DNA from: CAYRJD01 sp965205925
Lineage (GTDB): Bacteria; Actinomycetota; Acidimicrobiia; Acidimicrobiales; Poriferisodalaceae
Length of the DNA stretch: 64,000 nt
NCBI GenBank assembly: GCA_965205925.1
Contig: OZ242183.1
Coordinates: 620,001-684,000 of the forward strand
Reading direction: 5' to 3'
The notes beneath the pieces were generated by a model. The model made no database searches, had not been told where the DNA came from, and saw only the letters and a list, made by a program, of their open reading frames with translations. Positions 1 to 8,613 of the stretch are shown here, piece after piece. Position numbers and translations under genes: made by a program. Each line of letters opens with the position of its first letter. Position 1 is the first letter of the stretch.

Positions 1-1
1 G

Positions 2-529
2 GGCACAACCATTGCAGACAACCATCCAGACGTGCACCTGATGGTTCTGCTGATTGACGAACGTCCCGAGCTGATTACCGACCTGACGCGCCGTTTGGAG
101 ACCTCTGGCGAGGTTGTCGCGTCGTCATTTGACCGACCACCTGACGAGCATGTAGCCGTTGCAGAGTTAACGCTGGAGCGAGCAAAGCGCAAGGCAGAGC
201 AAGGTCAGGATGTGGTGGTTGTGTTCGACGGTTTGACTCGCCTAGCGCGTGCATATCGCCGCATCGTCAGTCATCGCCAGTCTCTGGTAACAAGTGAGCA
301 TGCAGCCGTAGCGGCTGCTAAGAGCGTTTTCGGAGCGGCCCGTAATCTTGAACAGGCCGGCTCAATCACGATGCTGGCTACGACGCGGACAGACACTGGC
401 AGCGAATTTGATGTAGCGGCTCTTGACGAGTTCTACAACGCTGCAAATCTGACTTGGCAACTGAAAAGTTCCGGGGAGTTAGAACTTGCCGAATCTGGTT
501 GCATCAGCAGCTTTACCTGCCAGACTTGA
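2..529 (+). CDS. rho: Transcription termination factor Rho, 5'-partial and C-terminally short
   Basis: The gene enters from the left edge, so the P-loop and RNA-binding domain are outside the window. Visible are the LLIDERPE segment, GEVVASSFD, a Walker B-like VVVVFDGLTRLARAY and FGAARN, all typical of the Rho hexameric RNA helicase. The frame stops at 527-529, about where other Rho proteins read LAEKRVFPAID. The SGTR segment carrying the arginine finger and roughly 60 further residues are absent. The Q-loop GGVDA motif and the R-loop Lys (here DTGSEF) are also changed. The stop lies 6 bp before the L31 start, so no remnant of the missing end remains. Position next to rpmE and prfA is the usual actinobacterial rho locus. 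It may be a degenerate Rho, or a paralogue of an intact copy elsewhere. Confidence 0.85.
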   Translation, partial: GTTIADNHPDVHLMVLLIDERPELITDLTRRLETSGEVVASSFDRPPDEHVAVAELTLERAKRKAEQGQDVVVVFDGLTRLARAYRRIVSHRQSLVTSEHAAVAAAKSVFGAARNLEQAGSITMLATTRTDTGSEFDVAALDEFYNAANLTWQLKSSGELELAESGCISSFTCQT

Positions 530-535
530 GGAACT

Positions 536-796
536 ATGAAGAGCGACATCCATCCTTCGTATCGGCCCGTGGTGTTTCGAGATTCAAGCGCGGATTTTTC
601 GTTCTTGACGCAATCCACCATTGAGACAAACGAGACCACCGTCTGGGAAGACGGCAACGAATACCCGCTGGCCAGCGTTGAACTTTCTAGCGCTAGCCAT
701 CCGTTCTTTACAGGTCAGATGAAGATCGTTGACACGGCGGGACGAGTGGAGCGCTTCCAGCGTCGTTACGGCGAGCGCCGCAAAGACCGCAACTGA
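536..796 (+). CDS. rpmE2: 50S ribosomal protein L31 type B
   Basis: An 86-residue protein beginning MKSDIHPSYRPVVFRD and containing a central SSASHPFFTG, the signature of the zinc-free type B L31. The CxxC zinc ligands of type A L31 are missing. L31 bridges the ribosomal subunits. The C-terminal tail (RFQRRYGERRKDRN) is basic, as expected for an rRNA-binding protein. The ATG at 536 has a GAGG Shine-Dalgarno overlapping the rho stop, so translation is probably coupled to rho. Zinc-independent L31 is often the form used under zinc limitation, but no zinc-type copy or Zur site is visible here. Confidence 0.95.
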   Translation: MKSDIHPSYRPVVFRDSSADFSFLTQSTIETNETTVWEDGNEYPLASVELSSASHPFFTGQMKIVDTAGRVERFQRRYGERRKDRN

Positions 797-928
797 TCTT
801 CATTTTCTGTATCGCAAAACGCTCAAACACGTTCTTTCGAAACGGCGCGGTTTGCGCTATCCATTCAATAACGGGCGGCTGAGCTTTGCAAGCCAACGCC
901 GTTCAAGAGCGCCCTGTTTCAAATAACA

Positions 929-2056
929 ATGCCGCTTGACCCTCAGCGAGTCCGTCAGCTACACGCCATCAAGCTGAAGAGCCTGGTTGCCAGCACGCTT
1001 GGCGCTAATCACGCGCAAGCATTGGGTCAGATAACAGGCACAGACTCTGGCGCGTTCGCTGTGCACGACTTGGAAAATACTGCTGACACTGCTGCGGTTT
1101 ATTTAGCCGAGCAAAAATCAGAGTCCGCCTTAGGCCCGGCCTTAGCTACCGCTGCGAGTGCTGGCGCTAACGAACTGCACGTATTCGTACCGAACATGAC
1201 AGACGTAACGAACATTCTCGTTCGTCGCGCAGCGCTATTCGATTTTCCAATAACCGTGTGGGCTGTCGAAGGAGATAAGGCCACACCGATTAAAACCACT
1301 CCTGGTCGCGCTGTTGAGCCGCCACCGCCGCGCGTACCGGGATTAGTGGCCTTGTTGCGTGAAGCAGGTGCAGACGTATCTGTCGAGCATGGCGTAATCA
1401 CCGGCGAAGTGCGGGGACTTGAGATTGCTCGAATATGCCCGGACGCATCGGTTGGTGCTGCACCCCCAAGCTCGACTGAGCAGCAATATCGCATCGAGGT
1501 CGGAGTCGGCGCTCATGACCGCGAGGCGTTTGGCTTGCTCCACGCCAGCGAACCCACCGTTGAGGCGGTTCGTCGAATAGCAGAACTGATTCGTGCACAC
1601 CGCTCACCCGGAGCCGAACCTCATCCATTCAACCGAATGGCTGCCCCTCGCTGGCTGCGAGCAATTCTGTTGGATCGACCAGAACTGGTTGGCGCCAAAC
1701 GACTCACCGCTGCCACTGCTCCCGTCCCTCGCACAGATGTGACCGACAAAGCACCCGCGGTCAGCTACGGCGTAGATGAATCCGACAGACCTTTGATAGT
1801 GGTGTCGTCGGTAGGGATTGATCTTGATTTAGTACCGTTTGCTGCTGACGCCAGAGCGTTCTTGGACGATTCCGCTCAGCTAGTTGTGGCAGTGCCGCAA
1901 CGAGACGAGCACCCATTACTAACCCAGTTGCTCACCTGGCTAAAGCCTACGAACCAGCTTCCAAGCACACAAACCGAGCCTGCGCTCAACGCAAAGGCCG
2001 GTGCAACGCTCGTACCGCTACCCAACGACTGGCAGACCTCACTCGGCACTGCATAA
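929..2056 (+). CDS. Conserved-looking protein of unknown function between rpmE and prfA
   Basis: A 375-residue soluble protein with no signal peptide or membrane segment. I do not recognise a family. The N-terminal half (about 40-130) alternates strands and helices, including GANELHVFVPNMTDVTNILVRRA, suggestive of a Rossmann-like or nuclease-like alpha/beta fold. A proline run (PPPPRVPG, about 131-138) separates it from a second alpha/beta part with GEVRGLEIARI. The C-terminal third is loose and polar. It lies 21 bp upstream of prfA on the same strand and so is probably co-transcribed with the release-factor genes. The 132-bp gap before it (797-928) holds no recognisable signal. No clear Shine-Dalgarno precedes the ATG at 929. 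Confidence 0.7.
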   Translation: MPLDPQRVRQLHAIKLKSLVASTLGANHAQALGQITGTDSGAFAVHDLENTADTAAVYLAEQKSESALGPALATAASAGANELHVFVPNMTDVTNILVRRAALFDFPITVWAVEGDKATPIKTTPGRAVEPPPPRVPGLVALLREAGADVSVEHGVITGEVRGLEIARICPDASVGAAPPSSTEQQYRIEVGVGAHDREAFGLLHASEPTVEAVRRIAELIRAHRSPGAEPHPFNRMAAPRWLRAILLDRPELVGAKRLTAATAPVPRTDVTDKAPAVSYGVDESDRPLIVVSSVGIDLDLVPFAADARAFLDDSAQLVVAVPQRDEHPLLTQLLTWLKPTNQLPSTQTEPALNAKAGATLVPLPNDWQTSLGTA

Positions 2057-2077
2057 CCACATAGCTAGCCTGAAGTA

Positions 2078-3154
2078 GTGCTAAGCCGCTTGGCCGAATA
2101 TGAGGTTGAGCTGGCGGCGGTTGAACAACAGCTAGGCGATCCGACCGCCGCTGAAAACCGCGAACGTTTTGCCGAACTTGGACGCCGTCATGCCCGCTTA
2201 GCGGAAATCGTGGGAGTCGGACAACAGCTAAGAGAAGCGTTAGAAGATGCCGAAGCCGCCCGCGAGCTGGGTCAAGCCGACGACGGCGACGAGGCTGCCA
2301 ACGAGGCCGCCGAACTAGAAACCATGGCGCTCGCCAACGCTCAAAAGCTAGAAGAACAAATGCGCGTGTTGTTGCTGCCGCGTGATCCAAATGATGACCG
2401 CAACGTGATCATTGAAATCAAAGGTGCCGAAGGGGGAGACGAGGCCAACCTCTGGGCGCGCGACCTTTTCGAGATGTACAAAGCGTTCTCTGCCGCAAAG
2501 GGTTGGCGGCTAGAGGTTTTAGGGCTTCACGAAAGCGACCAAGGCGGAGTAAACGATGTGGCGTTCGCTGTAAGAGGTGACGACGTCTGGCGCCAGCTCA
2601 AGTTTGAGGGAGGTCCGCATCGCGTGCAACGAGTACCAGCAACCGAATCGCAAGGACGCATTCACACCTCCTCGGCCACGGTGGCTGTTTTGCCTGAGGC
2701 CGATGAAGTAGACGTCGAAATCGATCCCGCCGACCTCACGATCGACACGTACCGGTCGTCAGGCCCAGGTGGACAGTCGGTCAACACCACCGACTCGGCG
2801 GTACGAATAACGCACAACCCCACCGGACTGGTGGTTTCTATGCAGGACGAAAAAAGCCAGCTTCAAAACAAGGCCAAGGCCTTAGCCGTGCTGCGCTCGC
2901 GTTTGCTGAAGGCACAACAAGAACAAAGAGCCGCAGGACAAGCCGCAGCTAAACGCGACCAAGTCAAAGGTGGTGGCCGTTCAGAGAAGATCCGCACCTA
3001 CAACTACAAAGAGGGCCGCGTTACTGATCATCGAATCTCGCTAACCCTCTACAAGCTAGATCGCGTGCTCAATGGGGAATTAGACGAGATCATTGACGCG
3101 CTAGTGCTAGACGAACGAGCCGAACAATTAGCCGCCAGCGATGCAAACAAATAG
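2078..3154 (+). CDS. prfA: Peptide chain release factor 1
   Basis: RF1 (358 residues) reads UAA and UAG stop codons and triggers peptide release. The catalytic GGQ is at residues 231-233 inside SSGPGGQSVNTTDSAV. The PAT anticodon-like discriminator appears in RVPATESQGRIHTSS, which separates RF1 from RF2 (SPF). The length is normal. The GTG at 2078 begins MLSRLAEYEVEL, matching the start of RF1 domain 1. The gene overlaps the following prmC-tsaC gene by 14 bp if that gene starts at 3141. That gene's PrmC half methylates the Gln of this GGQ motif, so substrate and enzyme are translationally linked. Confidence 0.97.
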   Translation: MLSRLAEYEVELAAVEQQLGDPTAAENRERFAELGRRHARLAEIVGVGQQLREALEDAEAARELGQADDGDEAANEAAELETMALANAQKLEEQMRVLLLPRDPNDDRNVIIEIKGAEGGDEANLWARDLFEMYKAFSAAKGWRLEVLGLHESDQGGVNDVAFAVRGDDVWRQLKFEGGPHRVQRVPATESQGRIHTSSATVAVLPEADEVDVEIDPADLTIDTYRSSGPGGQSVNTTDSAVRITHNPTGLVVSMQDEKSQLQNKAKALAVLRSRLLKAQQEQRAAGQAAAKRDQVKGGGRSEKIRTYNYKEGRVTDHRISLTLYKLDRVLNGELDEIIDALVLDERAEQLAASDANK

Positions 3155-4670
3155 CGACATGCTCACGTTGCGTGACCTGACAGTGCAAACGCAAGAACAG
3201 CTAGCAGCCGCTGGAACGCCCGACTTCGAAATGGCAGCTAAGCGAATAGTGGCCGAAGCAACAGGCTTGACCATTGCGGACCTGGCGTTAGAAGCCAGTT
3301 CACCAGCTAAACAAGGCAGCGTTGCAAGAGTTGACGCGATGCTCGAACGCAGTGCAAAAGGCGAGCCGCTGCAGTATGTGCTCGGCCATTGGGGATTTCG
3401 CGGTCTGGATCTAGCGGTGGATAGTCGAGCGCTTATCCCACGCCCTGAAACCGAATGCTTAGCCGGAGAGGTAATTCACCATCTCAAAGATGCTGCAATC
3501 CGTCGTCGCGTTAACCACAGTGCCGACCTTCGGAAGTCAACGGAGCAACCACGCAACACGCCCGTGTCGGTCCGAGTAGCTGATCTGGGCACCGGCACAG
3601 GTGCGATAGCGCTAGCGGTTGCGCAAGAAGTCCCCGAGGCTGTCGTTTTTGCAACTGACAATTCGCAAAGTGCTCTTGAGCTAGCGCGTGAAAACCTGTC
3701 CGGACTTGGGTTGGCCAGCGCGCGTGTCACCTTGTCGCACGGCGACTGGTGCGATGCGCTTGACCTAGAACTACTTGAGCAGCTGGACGCGATTGTGTCA
3801 AACCCGCCTTACGTGCGCGCAGGTGAGCAGTTGCCAGCCTCGGTAATCGACTGGGAGCCAGAAACTGCACTGTTTTCACCCGACGACGGTCTAAGAGATC
3901 TAAACAGACTCATAGCCGACGCGCGCTTCTATCTATTACCAACAGGAATGTTGGCGCTGGAATGCGCTCCGGATCAGGCCGAAACTCTGGTAAAAACGTT
4001 GAACGCTCACGGCTACGACCAAGCACAGGTATTTGAGGATCTAGCCGGCAAACAGCGCGGTCTCAAAGCCATTCGCCCGCTTGACGACCCTTCTTTTAGT
4101 CAGCTTCAAAACGCCGCAGACGCACTTAACAATGGCGGATTTGTGGTGGCTCCCACCGACACCGTTTGCGGGGTACTTGCCGACTACAACAACGCCGCGG
4201 CGGTGCGAAGCGTTTACGCCGCAAAAGGCAGGCCTGAAACCATGCCGCTACCAGTACTGGTCAGCGGCCTAGACCAAGCCGAACGCCTGGTGGTTTTGAA
4301 CGACGATGCGTTACGTCTAGCGCAGCGACACTGGCCCGGCGCACTGACGCTGGTAGCTCCACGCCGCGGTGGAGCTGACCCGGTTGGAGGTCACACCACC
4401 CTGGGCGTGCGGGTGGCAAATCTTGGCTGGTTGCGTTGGCTTGCAAACGAGGTTGGTCCGCTCACAGGCACCAGCGCTAATTGCCATCGTGGCGATACTC
4501 CACGAAAAGCAATCGACGCAGCTGCTGCTCTGCTCGAAAACCCTGCCTACGTGATTGAGGGTGAAGCAGTGCCGTTGGCAGTGGCTTCAACCGTTGTCGA
4601 CGTTTGCAAACGTGAGCCAGTGGTCTTACGTGAAGGTGAACTAAAAACCACTGAACTACTAAACATCTGA
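3141..4670 (+). CDS. prmC: Fusion of release-factor glutamine methyltransferase (PrmC) and threonylcarbamoyl-AMP synthase (TsaC/Sua5)
   Basis: A single 509-residue frame encodes two enzymes that are usually neighbours. Residues 1 to about 305 are PrmC: SAM motif VADLGTGTGAIALA and catalytic NPPY at 221-224, which methylates the GGQ glutamine of release factors. A polar insertion (about 115-140) precedes the SAM motif. Residues about 320-505 are a YrdC/TsaC domain: PTDTVCGV (338 on), KGRPETMPLPV, and TGTSAN. It makes threonylcarbamoyl-AMP for t6A37 in ANN-decoding tRNAs. A second in-frame ATG at 3159 begins MLTLRDL, like ordinary PrmC starts, and would remove the overlap with prfA; neither start has a clear Shine-Dalgarno. 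The join is in frame and shows no internal stop. Confidence 0.92.
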   Translation: MQTNSDMLTLRDLTVQTQEQLAAAGTPDFEMAAKRIVAEATGLTIADLALEASSPAKQGSVARVDAMLERSAKGEPLQYVLGHWGFRGLDLAVDSRALIPRPETECLAGEVIHHLKDAAIRRRVNHSADLRKSTEQPRNTPVSVRVADLGTGTGAIALAVAQEVPEAVVFATDNSQSALELARENLSGLGLASARVTLSHGDWCDALDLELLEQLDAIVSNPPYVRAGEQLPASVIDWEPETALFSPDDGLRDLNRLIADARFYLLPTGMLALECAPDQAETLVKTLNAHGYDQAQVFEDLAGKQRGLKAIRPLDDPSFSQLQNAADALNNGGFVVAPTDTVCGVLADYNNAAAVRSVYAAKGRPETMPLPVLVSGLDQAERLVVLNDDALRLAQRHWPGALTLVAPRRGGADPVGGHTTLGVRVANLGWLRWLANEVGPLTGTSANCHRGDTPRKAIDAAAALLENPAYVIEGEAVPLAVASTVVDVCKREPVVLREGELKTTELLNI

Positions 4671-4691
4671 ACTCTGAAAGACTGAGGATTA

Positions 4692-6461
4692 ATGGCTGAA
4701 TATGCGATTCGCACGGTGGTGTTAACGGCCGATCACGCGGGGTTCGAACTAAAGCAGATGCTCGCGAAGCATCTGCGATCGGCTGGCTGCGAAGTGCTAG
4801 ACCGCGGTACCCACAGCACCGACTCGGTGGATTATCCCGCGTTCGGCGCAGATGCTGCACGTGAAGTTGCTGAACACTCCAGCGATGACTTCAGCGTTGT
4901 AGGCGTGTCGGTGTGCGGCAGCGGAGTTGGCATGGCAATCGCCGCAAACAAGGTTCCCGGTATTCGCGCAGTAGCGGCCAGTGACGTAACTACCGCATCG
5001 GTGTCTCGCCAGCACAACAACACCAACGTTCTGTGCCTTGGTGCCAGGCTGGCATCCGAACAAACGGCTATAGAAATATTGGACACCTTCCTCACAACCG
5101 AGTTTGAGGGTGGACGTCACCAGCGGCGAGTGGACCAGCTTGACGCATTGACCGATAAGCAAACTAGCGACCAAACACAGACACAAGCGAGAGCCCAAGC
5201 AAGCTCGCACAATCCGTGGGCAAGACTTTGGAATGCGTCAACCGACACCGCTATAAACCAGGCAACCGCAGACGAGATTGAGCGCCAGTGCACCACCATT
5301 CAGCTGATTGCCTCAGAAAATTTTGCTTCACCAGCGGTGATGTCGGCAACTGGCAGCGTCTTTACCAACAAATACAGCGAGGGATACGCAGGTCGTCGCT
5401 ATTACGGCGGCAACATCAACGTGGACGTCGTTGAGCAGTTGGCAATAGACCGAGCGAAAGAACTGTTCGGCGCTGAACACGCCAACGTTCAACCGCATTC
5501 CGGTTCAAATGCCAACGCTGCGGTCTACTTAGCCCTGCTTGATCAAGGCGACACCGTGATGGGCATGAGCCTTGACCACGGCGGCCACCTAACGCACGGA
5601 TCACCGGTCAACTTCAGCGGCAAAACCTACAACTTCGTGTCATACGGCCTTACCGCCAGCGATGAACGCATCGACTACGAAGAGATGGCACGCCTGGCGC
5701 GTGAGCACCGACCACGCCTAATCGTGGCAGGTGCCACGGCCTACTCCCGAGCCATAGACCCGAAGCCGTTCCGAGAAATCTGTGATGAGATTGGCGCGTT
5801 GTTTATGTTTGACGCCGCGCATATAGCGGGGCTAATAGTCGGCGGCGCTCACGAAAATCCGACACCGCTGGCCGACATCGTTACCTTCACCACCCATAAA
5901 ACGCTGCGCGGCCCACGCGGGGGTGCGATCTTGTGTAAGAGCGAATACGCCAAGAAGATCGACAGCGCCGTATTTCCCGGCACCCAAGGCGGACCGCTTG
6001 ATCACGTAGTGGCGGCTAAAGCGGCGGCATTCCGAGAAGCCGCCGACCCGAGCTTTACCGATTACGCACACAGCATCGTTGCCAACGCTGAGGCGCTAGC
6101 CGAGGCTTTAGGCGAGCGAGGCTTTCGCCTGGTTTCCGGCGGAACTGACAACCACCTACTGCTAGTGGATCTGCGCAGCTTCGATACCGAACTCACCGGC
6201 AAGAAAGCGCAAGAAGTGCTCGACGAGGGAGGCATCACACTTAACCGCAACACAATTCCGGACGACCCGCGATCTCCGTTTGTTACCAGCGGTCTACGAA
6301 TGGGCACAGCGTCAGTAACAACTCAAGGAATGAGTGTCGATGAGATGCCGCAAATTGCCGACTTCACTACGCGAATACTCAAAGACCGTGACGCCCCAGC
6401 AGCAGTGGCGAAGGTTCGAGCCGAAATAGCGCAGCTGTGCGCACAGTTTCCGCCGTACTAG
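4692..6461 (+). CDS. glyA: Fusion of ribose-5-phosphate isomerase B and serine hydroxymethyltransferase
   Basis: A 589-residue two-enzyme polypeptide. Residues 1 to about 150 are RpiB: ADHAG at 13-17, the active-site Cys75 in CGSGVG, SRQHNNTNVLCLGAR at 105-119 and GGRHQRRV. It interconverts ribulose-5-P and ribose-5-P. A Gln/Thr/Ala-rich linker (about 155-172) joins it to a full-length SHMT. That part has ENFASPAV, YAGRRYYGG, LDHGGHLTHG and the PLP lysine at about 403 in TTHKTLRGPRGG. SHMT makes glycine and 5,10-methylene-THF. The rpiB-glyA adjacency is common; one continuous frame is not usual. It starts 21 bp after the prmC-tsaC stop, in the same operon. Confidence 0.93.
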   Translation: MAEYAIRTVVLTADHAGFELKQMLAKHLRSAGCEVLDRGTHSTDSVDYPAFGADAAREVAEHSSDDFSVVGVSVCGSGVGMAIAANKVPGIRAVAASDVTTASVSRQHNNTNVLCLGARLASEQTAIEILDTFLTTEFEGGRHQRRVDQLDALTDKQTSDQTQTQARAQASSHNPWARLWNASTDTAINQATADEIERQCTTIQLIASENFASPAVMSATGSVFTNKYSEGYAGRRYYGGNINVDVVEQLAIDRAKELFGAEHANVQPHSGSNANAAVYLALLDQGDTVMGMSLDHGGHLTHGSPVNFSGKTYNFVSYGLTASDERIDYEEMARLAREHRPRLIVAGATAYSRAIDPKPFREICDEIGALFMFDAAHIAGLIVGGAHENPTPLADIVTFTTHKTLRGPRGGAILCKSEYAKKIDSAVFPGTQGGPLDHVVAAKAAAFREAADPSFTDYAHSIVANAEALAEALGERGFRLVSGGTDNHLLLVDLRSFDTELTGKKAQEVLDEGGITLNRNTIPDDPRSPFVTSGLRMGTASVTTQGMSVDEMPQIADFTTRILKDRDAPAAVAKVRAEIAQLCAQFPPY

Positions 6462-6516
6462 ATCCTGCTCGATCCGGCTCGACTTGACCAGTCCCGACTT
6501 GGCTAGCAAGCAGTAA

Positions 6517-7626
6517 GTGAGCTTCGAGCCTCAACACCTGCTGGTGTTAGCGATCGCCGCGGCCACCACCTACGCCGGCACTTTTGCCGTCATGGCTTTA
6601 GCGACCAAAGGCGGCACTGTTTCACAGCCCACCGACCGGCACGTCCACGCGCAGCCCACTGCTACCGGCGGAGGAGCGGCCATGTTCGTCGGACTGGCTG
6701 TGGCGTTAGCGGTCGCTAGTCGTCTTGGGTCTTTCACTGGCACGTTTGCAGGATCATCCGAAGCGCTAGCAGTGGTGGCCGCAGCCAGCGTCATCTTCGG
6801 TATCGGCGCATTAGATGACCTGCACGACTTGTCTGCCCCGGCCAAGGTGGCAGGTCAGGTGCTGGCCGGAAGCGTTCTAGCGGTGTTGGGAGTGACGCTG
6901 TTTTTTGTGCAGCTGCCCTTCTTCGGATTGATTGTGTTGTCGGCAGACTGGGCCACGCTCATAACGGTTCTGTTGGTAGTGATAGTAGCGAACGCCGTCA
7001 ATCTGATCGACGGGCTAGATGGCCTGGCGGCTGGGCTTGTGGCGATCGGCTCCTTGGCTATGTACCTCTATGCCAACGAACTGCAAGACGCTGGCGTGTT
7101 AGACGAAACCAACATCGGTCAGCTCCTGTCGTTAGTCACGTTGGGCGTGTGTATCGGGTTTTTACCGCGCAATATGCATCCGGCACGAATATTCATGGGA
7201 GACGGTGGATCTTTGCTGCTGGGTCTATTAATGGCTGCTTCAACTATGACGATTAGCGGGCGAGTGGCTGATCCGATCAGCGGACAGGTGTATTTCTTTT
7301 TTGCGCCAGCGTTGATTCCGGCACTGATCCTGGGTGTGCCGTTGATCGATAGCGCTTGGGCAATCGCTCGACGCATAGGGCGCGGTGCAGGCATCACTAC
7401 CGCTGACAAAGACCATGTACATCATCGTCTGATGAGGATGGGTCACGGGCATAGACGCACGGTGCTGATGTTGTGGGCATGGACGGCGCTGGCGTCGGCG
7501 CTGGTGTTGGTGCCGATTTGGATCGGACGCGGAGATGCGGTGGTGTCGTTCGCGCTGATAGGAGTGGTGGTGTTGTTGCGCTTGTTGCTGCGTCCTCGCA
7601 AGGTGCTTAACCAGACGCGGTCGTAG
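6517..7626 (+). CDS. wecA: Polyprenyl-phosphate N-acetylglucosamine-1-phosphate transferase, WecA/TagO family
   Basis: A 369-residue multi-pass membrane enzyme that moves a sugar-1-phosphate from a UDP-sugar onto decaprenyl or undecaprenyl phosphate, starting a cell-wall glycan. Family motifs are present in order: GALDDLHDL (about 98-105), NLIDGLDGLAAG, MGDGGSLLLG and the C-terminal DHVHHRLM that marks the WecA/TagO rather than MraY branch. About ten hydrophobic segments are visible. Start GTG at 6517. Position between glyA and the atp operon is the classic actinobacterial rfe location. The exact sugar (GlcNAc assumed) cannot be read from sequence. Confidence 0.92.
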   Translation: MSFEPQHLLVLAIAAATTYAGTFAVMALATKGGTVSQPTDRHVHAQPTATGGGAAMFVGLAVALAVASRLGSFTGTFAGSSEALAVVAAASVIFGIGALDDLHDLSAPAKVAGQVLAGSVLAVLGVTLFFVQLPFFGLIVLSADWATLITVLLVVIVANAVNLIDGLDGLAAGLVAIGSLAMYLYANELQDAGVLDETNIGQLLSLVTLGVCIGFLPRNMHPARIFMGDGGSLLLGLLMAASTMTISGRVADPISGQVYFFFAPALIPALILGVPLIDSAWAIARRIGRGAGITTADKDHVHHRLMRMGHGHRRTVLMLWAWTALASALVLVPIWIGRGDAVVSFALIGVVVLLRLLLRPRKVLNQTRS

Positions 7627-7679
7627 TCAGGCACAGGAGTAGGTAACGCACTGGCGTATCGCATAGCCTGCGACACGTT

Positions 7680-8078
7680 GTGCCTATGGGTTCGAGCAGA
7701 TCGCAGCAGCGCCGCCGCGTAACCAGCGATGACGGTTTAGTAATCGCCATTGAGCTGGTAGTTACACCACTCCTCTTTGCTGTCGCAGGGTTTGGGCTTG
7801 ATACCTGGCTGGGTACTCGACCTTGGTTCACAGCGATTCTGGGCATAGTGGCGTTTACAGGCAAAGTGGTAAGCGAGTGGTATCGCTACTCCAGCCGCAT
7901 GGACAGTCATCAAGCCGAGATCATCGACAACCGCCCGACACGATCACGCGGTTTGCGGCGGTTAACAGACGCCAGCGCAACCAAATCCGGCATACCGACC
8001 GGTGCAACACTTGAGACGAGTCCGACAACCCTGACAACTTCAACGCACTCGGCAAGTGCGCCAGACCAAAGCGCTTGA
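7680..8078 (+). CDS. Small AtpZ/AtpI-like membrane protein
   Basis: A 132-residue protein with two hydrophobic segments (about 22-42 and 50-65) joined by GFGLDTWLGTRPWF, resembling the AtpZ/AtpI family found ahead of F1Fo ATP synthase operons. Such proteins are linked to c-ring assembly or Mg2+ entry. After WYRYSSR the C-terminal half is a Thr/Ser/Ala-rich tail with no predicted fold, longer than in typical family members. The start is GTG at 7680 or ATG at 7686. The 3' end nearly meets the next gene, consistent with one operon. Confidence 0.7.
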   Translation: MPMGSSRSQQRRRVTSDDGLVIAIELVVTPLLFAVAGFGLDTWLGTRPWFTAILGIVAFTGKVVSEWYRYSSRMDSHQAEIIDNRPTRSRGLRRLTDASATKSGIPTGATLETSPTTLTTSTHSASAPDQSA

Positions 8079-8085
8079 AGTACAG

Positions 8086-8613
8086 ATGACAGTGCAGCCT
8101 GAACAGCCTGAACACATAACGCTTGAGCCCGAACGCGACATAGCACGCGACATCGTTCGTCGCGCTCTCTATATAGCGCCGGTTTGGCTGCTGATTGCCG
8201 GCTTGGCCTGGGGCATCGACGGGGCAGTGTCATCTGCTTACGGTCTGGTGCTGGTGCTAGCAAACCTCTTGGCTGCCGCGGCGATCATCACTTACGCCGC
8301 ACGCATCTCTCCGACCGCGTTGATGGCAGCGGTGATGGGAGGCTTCATCGTGCGGCTCGCCTTGCTGGTGGGTGCGGTGTTTGCTGTCAGCTGGATCAGT
8401 CTTTTTGAGCCCGTGCCTTTAGCGATTACTATCTTGGTGGCGCATTTGGGACTACTGGTAGTCGAAGCACGCTATGTTTCTCTGGCGCTGGCACAGCCAG
8501 GTCTCGTGCGGCGCGGCGATACAGCTGCTAAGCAGACTGCTGCGCAGCAAGCTGAGTCTCAGCAAAAACCACACCATAAAAAACACAAGCAAACAACCAG
8601 GAGCAAAAGTTGA
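8086..8613 (+). CDS. atpI: ATP synthase subunit I-like membrane protein
   Basis: A roughly 175-residue protein with four hydrophobic segments after DIVRRALYIAPVW, matching the ATP synthase I family in size, topology and place before atpB. The role is inferred to be assistance in c-ring assembly. The C-terminal tail is rich in Lys, Gln and His (about 145-175). I chose the ATG at 8086 (MTVQPEQPEH), with a GAAG just upstream; a GTG at 8056 would overlap the previous gene. The stop overlaps the TTG start of atpB, which points to translational coupling. Confidence 0.75.
   Translation: MTVQPEQPEHITLEPERDIARDIVRRALYIAPVWLLIAGLAWGIDGAVSSAYGLVLVLANLLAAAAIITYAARISPTALMAAVMGGFIVRLALLVGAVFAVSWISLFEPVPLAITILVAHLGLLVVEARYVSLALAQPGLVRRGDTAAKQTAAQQAESQQKPHHKKHKQTTRSKS

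Noticed and set aside
433..657. Minus-strand frame over the rho-rpmE2 junction
   Set aside because: Both plus-strand genes are certain by homology; the minus frame is a shadow.
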